A DNA stretch of 64,000 bases from Spirochaetales bacterium (GTDB lineage: Bacteria > Spirochaetota > Spirochaetia > Treponematales > UBA12059). The notes under the pieces were generated by a model. The model was not told the DNA's origin. It saw nothing but the letters and a program-made list of their open reading frames with translations, and did no database searches. Both the position numbers and the translations under genes were made by a program. Positions 50,134 to 57,824 of the stretch are shown here, in pieces. Location: contig JAFGNN010000056.1 in the NCBI GenBank assembly GCA_016926955.1, positions 1 through 64,000 on the forward strand. Reading direction: 5' to 3'. Each line of letters opens with the position of its first letter. The first letter of the stretch is position 1.

Positions 50134-52524
50134 ATGAATTACCGCAAGATCGACACGCCGGAGAATTACCGTTTCGCCCCCGCGGCGGCCGATCCAGGCG
50201 CCGCGGCCCTGCCGGGCGGAAACGCTCACGCCCTGCTTGCGGGCGGTCCGCATCCGGACGTGGAGCTCGTCCTCGAGGATATGGGCTCCGACGTCTACCG
50301 CCTGAGGGGAAGGTCCGCGCGCTGGCCGTGCGGAATGGGGAGCCTGGCCGGGCTCGACGCTTCGTCCTTCGCCCAGCGGCCCTCGGAGGCCGCGTGCCGG
50401 CTTTCGGCCGACGGCGGCGTGTCGCTGTCGCTGGACGGCGCGACCCTGCTCTCGGGCGCGGGCTTCGGACTGTGCGGGGCGAAGTGGATGCTGCGTTTCG
50501 AGCCCGACGAGGCCTTGCGCTTCCATGGGCTCGGAGGAAAGAACCTCGGCTTCGAGCTTTCACTCAAGCGCACCATCTTCTGGAACACCGACCTCTTCGC
50601 CGACTTCGAGTGGAGCGCGGTCTCGGAATCGCGCGCCGATCCGCTCTACGCGTCCTTCCCGGTGCTGATCGGGCGGAAATCTGGCTCGGCCTCCGGCGGG
50701 CCCTGGTTCGCCCTCGTCATGGACGCGCCGTACCCGGGCTTCGCGAATCTCGGCGCGGGGGAGGGGATTTTCGCCGCGGGCTCGACGCCCTTCGAGCGCT
50801 GGCTTTACCTGGGCGCCCGCGACGGGGCGCCGGACCTGTGGATCATGGCGGACCGCTCGGGCGCGGGCCTCGTGCGGAAGATCCAGGCCCTGCAGGGCAG
50901 GGCGGAGCTGCCTCCGCTCTGGGCCCTCGGCCACCACCAGTGCCGCTGGGGCTACAAGGACTACGCCGACCTGGACCGCGTCGCGACGGAGTACGAACGG
51001 CGCGGCATCCCCAACGACGGGCTCTGGCTCGACATCGACTACATGGACGGCTTCCGCGTCTTCACCATCGACAGGCGGCATTTCGACGCGCCCGCCGCGC
51101 AACTCGAAGAGCTGGCCGAGCGCGGCTGCCGCGTCGTGCCCATCCTCGACCCGGGGCTCCGGCGCGACCCGAATTTTCCCGCGTACACGAAGGCGAAGGA
51201 AGGGGACCTGCTCTGCCGCAATCCCGAGGGCGGCGACTACATCGGCTTCGTGTGGCCGGGCTACACGGCCTTCCCGGATTTCTCGCTGCCCGAGGCGCGC
51301 GCGTGGTGGGCGTCGGAAGTCGAGCGCTTCGCGAAGCTCGGCTTTTCCGGTTTCTGGATCGACATGAACGATCCGTCCACGGGCAGCGCGCCGCTTTCGG
51401 ATCTGCGCTTCGGCCGCGGCGAGCTTCCGCATGAAGCCTTCCACAACCAGTACGCGCTCGGCATGGCCATGGCGACGCGCGAGGGCTTAGGGCGCGCGCG
51501 ACCGGGGCTCCGGCAATTCCTCATCAGCCGTTCCGCGTACCTCGGCATGGCGAAGCACGCGGGCATGTGGACGGGCGACAACGTGTCGAACGTCCACCAC
51601 CTGCGCGCGTCCGTCGCGTTCAGCTTGAATCTTTCGGTGTCGGGCATGCCCTTCAACGGCCCCGACGTGCCGGGCTTCGCGGGCGACGCGTCGGCGGCGC
51701 TCATGGAAGCCTGGTACAAGGCGGGCTTCCTTTTCCCCTTCCTGCGCAACCATTCCGTGGCCGGCTCGCGCGACCAGGAGCCCTGGACGCGCGGGCGGCG
51801 CACGGAGCGAATCGTCGCGGAATGCATCCGCTCGCGCTACAAGCTCATCCTCTACCTCTACCAGGCTTGGATCGAGGCCGCCGAGAACGGGGACCCCGTC
51901 ATGCGGCCGCTCTGGTACCAGTATCCGGAAGAAGCATGGACGAGCGAGGCCGAGGCGGGCGACGAATTCCTTGCCGGGCCGGACCTGCTCCACGCGCCGG
52001 TGCTGGACGAACGCGCCGCATCGCGCCTCGTGCGACTGCCGCGCGGCCGCTGGTTCGACTGGGCCTCGGGCCGCTTCGTGGAGGGGGGCAGGGTGGTCCG
52101 CGCGGCTCCGGGGCGATACGGCACGCCGCTCTTCGTCCGTTCCGGCGCCGTCGTGCCGATGCTGCCGGGCACGCGCGACACGAACCACAAGGACTTGCGG
52201 CTCGTGGACTTCGTCCTCTTCGTGGAAGAGGGCGGCACGGCGGTTTTCCGCTACCGCGCGGACGACGGCGAGACGCTTGCGTACCGCGACGGAGCGCGCA
52301 GCGTGCTGGACCTCAAGGTCCGCGTGGAGGGCGGGACCGCCTTCGTCGAGACCGCGCTCCCCGAATCGGGCTACGGGACCGTCGTCTACCGTATCGTCGC
52401 GCCGAAGGCGTCAGGCATCCGGGCCATCGAGCTGAACGGCGAGCGCATGGAACTCTCGCGCGAGAGGCTCGCCCTGGCGGGCCGACGGCACCGGGCGCTC
52501 GCGACGGAGACGCGAACGGCCTAG
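50134..52524 (+). CDS. Alpha-glucosidase, glycoside hydrolase family 31
   Basis: 796 aa without a signal peptide, so cytoplasmic. It should release glucose from the non-reducing ends of malto-oligosaccharides, although GH31 also contains alpha-xylosidases and transglucosidases. The nucleophile block is GFWIDMNDPS (Asp near 409) and the acid/base block MWTGDNVSNVHHLR (Asp near 482). The common WxDMNE signature has Asp instead of its last Glu here. The LPPLWALGHHQCRWGYKD and NDGLWLDIDYMDGFRVFTID stretches are canonical. ATG 50134 has AAGGAA upstream and is 26 bp after the ATPase stop; the longer frame back to 49279 lies inside that gene. Confidence 0.93.
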   Translation: MNYRKIDTPENYRFAPAAADPGAAALPGGNAHALLAGGPHPDVELVLEDMGSDVYRLRGRSARWPCGMGSLAGLDASSFAQRPSEAACRLSADGGVSLSLDGATLLSGAGFGLCGAKWMLRFEPDEALRFHGLGGKNLGFELSLKRTIFWNTDLFADFEWSAVSESRADPLYASFPVLIGRKSGSASGGPWFALVMDAPYPGFANLGAGEGIFAAGSTPFERWLYLGARDGAPDLWIMADRSGAGLVRKIQALQGRAELPPLWALGHHQCRWGYKDYADLDRVATEYERRGIPNDGLWLDIDYMDGFRVFTIDRRHFDAPAAQLEELAERGCRVVPILDPGLRRDPNFPAYTKAKEGDLLCRNPEGGDYIGFVWPGYTAFPDFSLPEARAWWASEVERFAKLGFSGFWIDMNDPSTGSAPLSDLRFGRGELPHEAFHNQYALGMAMATREGLGRARPGLRQFLISRSAYLGMAKHAGMWTGDNVSNVHHLRASVAFSLNLSVSGMPFNGPDVPGFAGDASAALMEAWYKAGFLFPFLRNHSVAGSRDQEPWTRGRRTERIVAECIRSRYKLILYLYQAWIEAAENGDPVMRPLWYQYPEEAWTSEAEAGDEFLAGPDLLHAPVLDERAASRLVRLPRGRWFDWASGRFVEGGRVVRAAPGRYGTPLFVRSGAVVPMLPGTRDTNHKDLRLVDFVLFVEEGGTAVFRYRADDGETLAYRDGARSVLDLKVRVEGGTAFVETALPESGYGTVVYRIVAPKASGIRAIELNGERMELSRERLALAGRRHRALATETRTA

Positions 52525-52543
52525 GAAAAGCGCGCGATTTGGC

Positions 52544-52571
52544 TTGTCGTCCGGTTATACCGTAGTTATAC
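52544..52571 (+). promoter_or_regulatory. Promoter with direct repeats before the toxin-antitoxin pair
   Basis: TTGTCG (52544-52549), a 16-bp spacer and TTATAC (52566-52571) form a promoter 8 bp before the antitoxin ATG. GTTATAC is repeated at 52554-52560 and 52565-52571, one helical turn apart, which is a plausible site for autoregulation by the antitoxin. Confidence 0.5.
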
Positions 52572-52579
52572 TCAGTCTT

Positions 52580-52837
52580 ATGAAGACCGCAATATCGGTG
52601 CCCGACTCGGTATACGCCGAGGCGGAAGAAGTCGCGGAAGCCCTGGGCATCCCCCGGAGCCAGCTCTACGCGCGGGCGCTCGAGGAATTCGTGCGGAAGC
52701 ATCGCGTCGACGCGGTGACCGAGCGGCTCGACGCGGTTTACGGGCCGGGCGGCACCGCCCCTGCCGCGGAAACGCCGCCGGAAGACGGGGCCGCGGTAGA
52801 ATCGATCCGCACGCTGACGCGCCATGACTCGTGGTGA
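52580..52837 (+). CDS. MazE/ChpI-like ribbon-helix-helix antitoxin
   Basis: 85 aa. The N-terminal MKTAISVPDSVYAEAEEVAEALGIPRSQLYARALEEF is a ribbon-helix-helix DNA-binding fold, and the acidic, disordered-looking C-terminus is the usual toxin-binding part. It overlaps the toxin gene by 14 bp. It is close in layout to ChpI of Leptospira. The ATG at 52580 begins the fold; a longer frame from 52544 runs through the promoter. Confidence 0.87.
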   Translation: MKTAISVPDSVYAEAEEVAEALGIPRSQLYARALEEFVRKHRVDAVTERLDAVYGPGGTAPAAETPPEDGAAVESIRTLTRHDSW

Positions 52838-53165
52838 GGTTTTCTGGGCGGACTTCGGCCTGCCTTTCGGCAGCGAAACGGGTTTCCGGCGTCCCGTCGT
52901 CGTCCTGCAGTCGGACGCGTTCAACGCCAGCCGGATCGGAACCGTCCTTGTCGTGCCGCTCACGACGAACCTCGCGCTCGCCGACGCGCCGGGCAACGTT
53001 TTCGTCGAAGCCCGCGAATCCGGGCTCTCCAAGGATTCGGTGGCCGTCGTTTCGCAGCTGGCGGCCATCGACCGGCGGCGACTTCTCGAGCGGGCCGGGG
53101 CGCTCGGCCAGGCGACGCTGGCGCGACTCGAGCTCGGCCTCAAGCTGGTTCTCGATCTGACCTGA
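52824..53165 (+). CDS. MazF/ChpK-like endoribonuclease toxin
   Basis: 113 aa of the PemK/MazF family, which cleaves mRNA at short sequences. Motifs are RGEVFWADFGLPFGSETGFRRPVVVLQSD and VVPLTTNLALADAPGNVFV, with the VVSQLAAIDRRRL block near the C-terminus. Overlap with the antitoxin gene ensures coupled production. It is next to the ATPase/GH31 segment and ends 61 bp from the convergent debranching gene. Confidence 0.92.
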   Translation: MTRGEVFWADFGLPFGSETGFRRPVVVLQSDAFNASRIGTVLVVPLTTNLALADAPGNVFVEARESGLSKDSVAVVSQLAAIDRRRLLERAGALGQATLARLELGLKLVLDLT

Positions 53166-53226
53166 CCTGGCCCCCTCATGCCCCCCGATCTGCCTCGACT
53201 TGACCCTGGGTGTGCGTCGCTCCCGT

Positions 53227-56200
53227 TCACGCCTCCGTGAACAAGAACAAGCTCTTGCCCGGCAGGTCGAAGGCGCCTTCGCGGGGCGCGTCGAGCGGAC
53301 GGATCGAGGCGCGCGCGCTGCCGGAATCGGCGATCAAGGCCCAGCGACCGCGCGGCAGGCGGACGCGGCAGGGCGCTTCGTTCGAGTTGGCGGCGACGAA
53401 GATCGAGCCCTCACCGTCGCGGGCGCGGCCGCCGTCGATGCGCCAGGCGAGGACGCCCCCCGAATCTGCGGTGAAGCGGAGCGCGGCGCGGATGTCGGAT
53501 CCCCGGACCATGCGCAGGCAGGGACGCGTCTTGCGGAGCTCGATCAGCCGGCGCAGGTACTCGACGGTGGCCTGATTTGACGCGGCGCGACGCCAGTCGA
53601 GTCCGTTGAGCAGCCTCCCGGCCTTGTACGAATCGTGGCAGAAAAAGCGCCTGAGGTCGGGCGTGGCGACGCACTTGTCGATGCCGCCGGCGACGAGCCA
53701 CTCGGCGGGCACTTCCTTCGAGCGGAGGAACTCCGAGCCCGCGTGCAGTATGACCGTGCCCTGGGCACCCAACACGAGCGAGAGCGCCAGGCGCTGGAGC
53801 CGGGCGTAGCGCGACTCGTCCATGCCGGGCTCCACGAGGAGGAGCTTGTCGTGGAGGGTCAGGTTGTCGTGGACCTCGACGTAGGCCAGGCTCGAGGACG
53901 CGCTGTTTCCCCAGGGTTTCGGGTTGGCGCTGCCTTCCACCCTGCGCGAACGAACCTGCCGGTGGCGGACCGCGCCCGCGAGGCCGAACTTCACCGATTC
54001 GACGCGCGAGCCGTCGTGGATCCAGCCCTTTCCCGCCGCGTCGAACACCGAGCCCTTGACTCCGTCGCGGAAGGCGTCGTTGAACATGCCGAAGCCCGGC
54101 AGTTCGCGGATATTGGCCTGGCTGGCCGGGACCATGCGCCCGCCGCGATAGAGGTCCCAACCCTCGCCCCAGAGGAGGACATCAGGCCTGAGCATCCGGA
54201 GACGCCGTTCGACGCGGCGCATGGTTTCCGCGTCGTGGAGGCCCATGAGATCGAAGCGGAAGCCCGAAAGCTTGTACGCCTCGAGCCACCAGGCGAGCGA
54301 ATCCGCCATGAAACGGGCGAACATGAAGCGCTCGCTGGCCGTGTCGTCGCCGGCGCCCGAATCTCGCCTGTCGCGGAAATAGTAGCCGGGCACGCAGGCC
54401 TCGAGCGGCGAGCGGCGCCGATCGGGAACGTGGTTGTACACGACGTCCATGACCACGCCCATGCCCGCCTCGCCGGCCGCCTTGACGAGCGTCCGGAGCT
54501 CGCGCACGCGCGCCTCGCCGTCGGCCGGGTCGCCCGAGTAGGAGCCCTCGGGCGCGTTCCAGTTGCCGGGATCGTAGCCCCAGTTGAAGGCGCCGCCTTC
54601 TCGCCGCGCGGCGTAGTCCGGAGCGCCGACCCGTGCCTCGTCGACCGAGACGAAGTCGAAGACGGGCAGGAGCTGGAGGTGGGTGACGCCGAGCGAGCGG
54701 ACGTGGTCGAAGCCGGTGGGAAGCTCGACGCCGTCGGGGCTCCGGTAGCGGGTGCCCCCGAGCGCGGCGCCCGCGTAGGTGTCACGAAGCTTCGGGTCGC
54801 CGCCCCAGGAATCCCTGCTCGTGAGGTCGTCGACATGGACTTCGTAGACCACGGCGTCGCAGGGGGAGGCGCACTCCGGCGGCCGGAACCCGCTCCAGCC
54901 CTCCGGCGCGGCGCGCGCGGGGTCGAGTACCATGCCGCGATGGCCGTTCAGACCCGCGGAGCGCGCGTAGGGATCGATCGTCTCGCGCGCGAGGCCGTGT
55001 ACCCGCAGGCGCCAGGCGTAGTAACTGCCGTGCAGGTCGCCGGAAACGCGGGTTTCCCACACGCCCTTGCGCTCCGCGGACATCGGGTGGAGCTGCGGTT
55101 CCTCTCCGGCGTCGCCGCTTCGGTACAACGCGAGCGTCACGTGGGTCGCGGTGGGAGCCCAGACGCGGAAGGTGGTGGATCCGGGCGACCAGAGGGCGCC
55201 GAGCGCCGCGTCCGCATCGCAGGCCGCAGTGAATTCCGGCGAGTCGAACCACGACTTCAGCGTCGCGATCTCGCCCGAATCAGCGGCACCGGAGCTCACG
55301 AGCTTTTCGAGCCAGTCCTTTTCTCTCGACGGACCGTTCCAGGGCGGCAGGCGCGGCGTTGCGAAAGCGAGACCCCGGAGCGCGGCGAAGCGCAGGCGCG
55401 CGGGCGAACCCGGACCCGGCGGATCGGCCTCGACCGCGCCCCCGGCAAGGCGCGCGAGCTTGCCGCCCGCTTCGTCGAAGCGGAGGGTGAGCGGAGCGCC
55501 GGAGACAAGGGTGAAATCCCAGGCGCGGTCGCCTTCGGGGCAGGCAAGCTCGAGCCGTAAGCCGAGTTCGCGCGGCGTCGCTCCGTGGTCGCCGGAGGAC
55601 CAGTCGAGTTCGAGCTCGAGGGGGCCCGCGTCGCACCGTTCCCAGGAGAGCGAAAGCGAGCCCGTCGAGGCGAGGCGCGTTACGAGGCTGCCGGAGCGGG
55701 CGTTCTCGGGCACGCGCGGCGCGAGCGCGACGCGGGAATGGAGCAGGTCGGGGCGCAAACCGAGCCAGTCCTCGGCCGCGTTGCGGACGAACTCGGAGAC
55801 GCTCCAGGCTTGCGCGAAGGTGCCGGAATGCGCCGGAAGCCCGTCCGGCCCCGGGAGGGCGTCGAGGTTTTCGGACAATGCGCCGACCGCGCCGTCGTCG
55901 AGGATCTGGCGGGCCAATTCGTCGCGCAGGGCGCGCGCCAGCTCGACCTGGCCGTGCCTGAGCAGGGCCGAGACGGCAAAGCCCGAGTTCCAGGCCCAGA
56001 TCGTGCCGTTGTGGTAGGCCGCGTCCTTCTGCCAGAGCGCCGAACCGGAATGCCTCGGATGGAAGCGAGGATCTTCCTGCGAAAGGCTCGCGACGCCGTA
56101 GGGGTAGACGAGCTCGGGGACGAGGTCCGCGAGCAGCGCGGCTTCCTCCCCGGGTTCGAGCAGAGCCTCTTCGTCCTCGAAGACGGCGGGAACGGTGATG

Positions 56201-57705
56201 GCCATGAAGGCGTTCGGCCGCGCGCTCCAGTCGGGCTCGCCGGGCGTTCCGTCCGGAGCGTCTGGGCGCAGACGGTCGGCCAGCCGCACGATGCCGGCTT
56301 CGCGACGGATGAAGCGTTCGCGGAAGGAAGCGCGGAGCAAGGCCGCGGCATCGCGGTAGCGCGCTTCGCGTGCGGAGTCGCCCGCGAGCGCGGCGACGCG
56401 CGCGCCGACGAGGAGGGCAGTGTAGTGCAAGGCCTGCACTTCGACGGCGCGGTCGCCGCGCGGGCTCCAGGGCTCGGCTCCCTGGAGCCGGGCGTCCATC
56501 CAGGTGTCGGCGTCCCCGTGGCGCAGGAAGCCCGCGGCGTCGCAGCGGGCCTGGTCCGCGTCCAGGGCGCGGTCCACGAAGGGCTTCATGCGGAGCAGGA
56601 ACTCGCGGTCGCCGGTCCGGCGCGCCAGATCCCAGATCTCGCGGACCAGCCAGGGCGTGCCGTCGGCGGTGTTGTAGATGACATCATCGGGCCCGCGCCA
56701 GCGGTTCGGCACGCGGCCGCAGTCGGGGCTCGCGGGATCGAGGTTCTGCCGCGCGGCGAAGGTCTCGATGACCTCGCGAGCCTCCTCGAAGCGGCCCGTC
56801 GCCAGCAGGATGCCCGGCAGGGCTATGAAGGTGTCGCGCCCCCAGTTGTCGCGGAACCAGGGCAGTCCGGCCCATACGCCGAGCCCGTGGGCGTCGCGCG
56901 TCACGAGGCTCCAGCCCGAAAAGGCGGCCCAGGCCAGGGCCTTGTCGGCGCGCTCGCCGCCCGTCCGGATCCGGAGGCCCTCCAGGAATGCGGCCACGGT
57001 CTTTTCGTGGGCGGCCAGGGCGTTCCGGCGGGCGAGGTCCGCGGCCCGCTCCGCGGCTTCATCAGGGGTCGGGGCCGTGGCGACGTAGAGCACGAACTCC
57101 CTGTCCGTCTCGAGCGAGTCCGCTCTCGGCGTAGCGGCGAAGCCCATGCCAACGAGCTCGAAACCCGTGGGGATGACGAGGCCGCGGCCCGCTCGCGCGC
57201 GGACATGGCGGAAGGGCGTAACCGAGGCGAGGGCGAGCGCCCCGGTCGGTCCCGGGACGGCGCGCGCGCACGTGAAGATGCCTTCATGCCCGGAGATCGA
57301 CCACGCCGCGTCGGAACGCGGCAGGACGAGGGCGACGCCGTCGTTCTTTCGCGCGGCATGGGGCTTGCGCGTCCCGGAACCCGCAGTCGCGCCGGAGCCC
57401 TCCAGGGCGAGCGCCAGGGCGTTTTGCTCCATGAGGAGCGCGATCCGGAGCCGGACATCCTCGCCCTCCACCCAAAGGTTGCCGGGCTGGACGCGGATCC
57501 TCCCGGATTCCCGGCCTTGCGCGACGCCGGAGCGGAGCTCGAGCGCGTCGCGGACGGGCGCGGCCTCGCCTGAAACCCAGCCTTCCCCGCGGCAGGAGCG
57601 CGATGAGTCGAGGTCGAGGTAGCCGCCCGCCCGGTCGCCCCAGGCTACGCGGCGGGAGGATCCGGGCTCGAGATCGATGGCGAGGGAAGCGGGAAACTCG
57701 CGCAT
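53227..57705 (-). CDS. Fusion of glycogen debranching enzyme (GH133-like) and type I pullulanase (GH13)
   Basis: 1492 aa in one uninterrupted frame. Residues about 1-245 are a GDE N-terminal domain and about 255-720 the alpha/alpha-barrel amylo-alpha-1,6-glucosidase, with WAGLPWFRDNWGRDTF near 278-293. Residues about 830-925 are CBM48-like (FRVWAPTATHVTLALY). The rest is a pullulanase barrel: FNWGYDPGNWNAPEG near 1038, GFRFDLMGL (Asp near 1148), LLWGEGWDL (Glu near 1177) and EVHDNLTL (Asp near 1275). No signal peptide is seen, so it is cytoplasmic. ATG 57705 has GGAG 6 bp upstream and a LacI-type operator beyond. Both halves keep their catalytic motifs. I know of no characterised enzyme with this pairing. 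Confidence 0.9.
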   Translation of the reverse strand: MREFPASLAIDLEPGSSRRVAWGDRAGGYLDLDSSRSCRGEGWVSGEAAPVRDALELRSGVAQGRESGRIRVQPGNLWVEGEDVRLRIALLMEQNALALALEGSGATAGSGTRKPHAARKNDGVALVLPRSDAAWSISGHEGIFTCARAVPGPTGALALASVTPFRHVRARAGRGLVIPTGFELVGMGFAATPRADSLETDREFVLYVATAPTPDEAAERAADLARRNALAAHEKTVAAFLEGLRIRTGGERADKALAWAAFSGWSLVTRDAHGLGVWAGLPWFRDNWGRDTFIALPGILLATGRFEEAREVIETFAARQNLDPASPDCGRVPNRWRGPDDVIYNTADGTPWLVREIWDLARRTGDREFLLRMKPFVDRALDADQARCDAAGFLRHGDADTWMDARLQGAEPWSPRGDRAVEVQALHYTALLVGARVAALAGDSAREARYRDAAALLRASFRERFIRREAGIVRLADRLRPDAPDGTPGEPDWSARPNAFMAITVPAVFEDEEALLEPGEEAALLADLVPELVYPYGVASLSQEDPRFHPRHSGSALWQKDAAYHNGTIWAWNSGFAVSALLRHGQVELARALRDELARQILDDGAVGALSENLDALPGPDGLPAHSGTFAQAWSVSEFVRNAAEDWLGLRPDLLHSRVALAPRVPENARSGSLVTRLASTGSLSLSWERCDAGPLELELDWSSGDHGATPRELGLRLELACPEGDRAWDFTLVSGAPLTLRFDEAGGKLARLAGGAVEADPPGPGSPARLRFAALRGLAFATPRLPPWNGPSREKDWLEKLVSSGAADSGEIATLKSWFDSPEFTAACDADAALGALWSPGSTTFRVWAPTATHVTLALYRSGDAGEEPQLHPMSAERKGVWETRVSGDLHGSYYAWRLRVHGLARETIDPYARSAGLNGHRGMVLDPARAAPEGWSGFRPPECASPCDAVVYEVHVDDLTSRDSWGGDPKLRDTYAGAALGGTRYRSPDGVELPTGFDHVRSLGVTHLQLLPVFDFVSVDEARVGAPDYAARREGGAFNWGYDPGNWNAPEGSYSGDPADGEARVRELRTLVKAAGEAGMGVVMDVVYNHVPDRRRSPLEACVPGYYFRDRRDSGAGDDTASERFMFARFMADSLAWWLEAYKLSGFRFDLMGLHDAETMRRVERRLRMLRPDVLLWGEGWDLYRGGRMVPASQANIRELPGFGMFNDAFRDGVKGSVFDAAGKGWIHDGSRVESVKFGLAGAVRHRQVRSRRVEGSANPKPWGNSASSSLAYVEVHDNLTLHDKLLLVEPGMDESRYARLQRLALSLVLGAQGTVILHAGSEFLRSKEVPAEWLVAGGIDKCVATPDLRRFFCHDSYKAGRLLNGLDWRRAASNQATVEYLRRLIELRKTRPCLRMVRGSDIRAALRFTADSGGVLAWRIDGGRARDGEGSIFVAANSNEAPCRVRLPRGRWALIADSGSARASIRPLDAPREGAFDLPGKSLFLFTEA

Positions 57706-57716
57706 TGGGGACTCCA

Positions 57717-57767
57717 AAAACCGGTTTACTTCATGGTAGACTAGCCCGACCGCCACCGCGCGGACAA
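57717..57767 (-). promoter_or_regulatory. Promoter with LacI-type operator (debranching fusion; divergent amylase)
   Basis: On the minus strand TTGTCC (57767-57762), an 18-bp spacer and TAGTCT (57743-57738) form a promoter. The operator TAAACCGGTTTT (57728-57717) starts 9 bp after the -10 box and ends 11 bp before the start codon. The geometry repeats that at 18788 and 35611. The divergent alpha-amylase gene starts at 57825, so the same site may influence it. Confidence 0.7.
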
Positions 57768-57824
57768 GGCCGGAAGGCGTCGAGGCGTCGCCCGAGCCGT
57801 CCACCATAATGACCGGAGGTCCCG

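Noticed and set aside
53227-57705. Possibility that the 1492-aa debranching protein is two genes joined by a missed stop
   Set aside because: The frame is continuous with ordinary codon usage through the linker (about residues 720-830), and no internal ribosome site plus start codon stands out; assembly error can only be excluded from reads.
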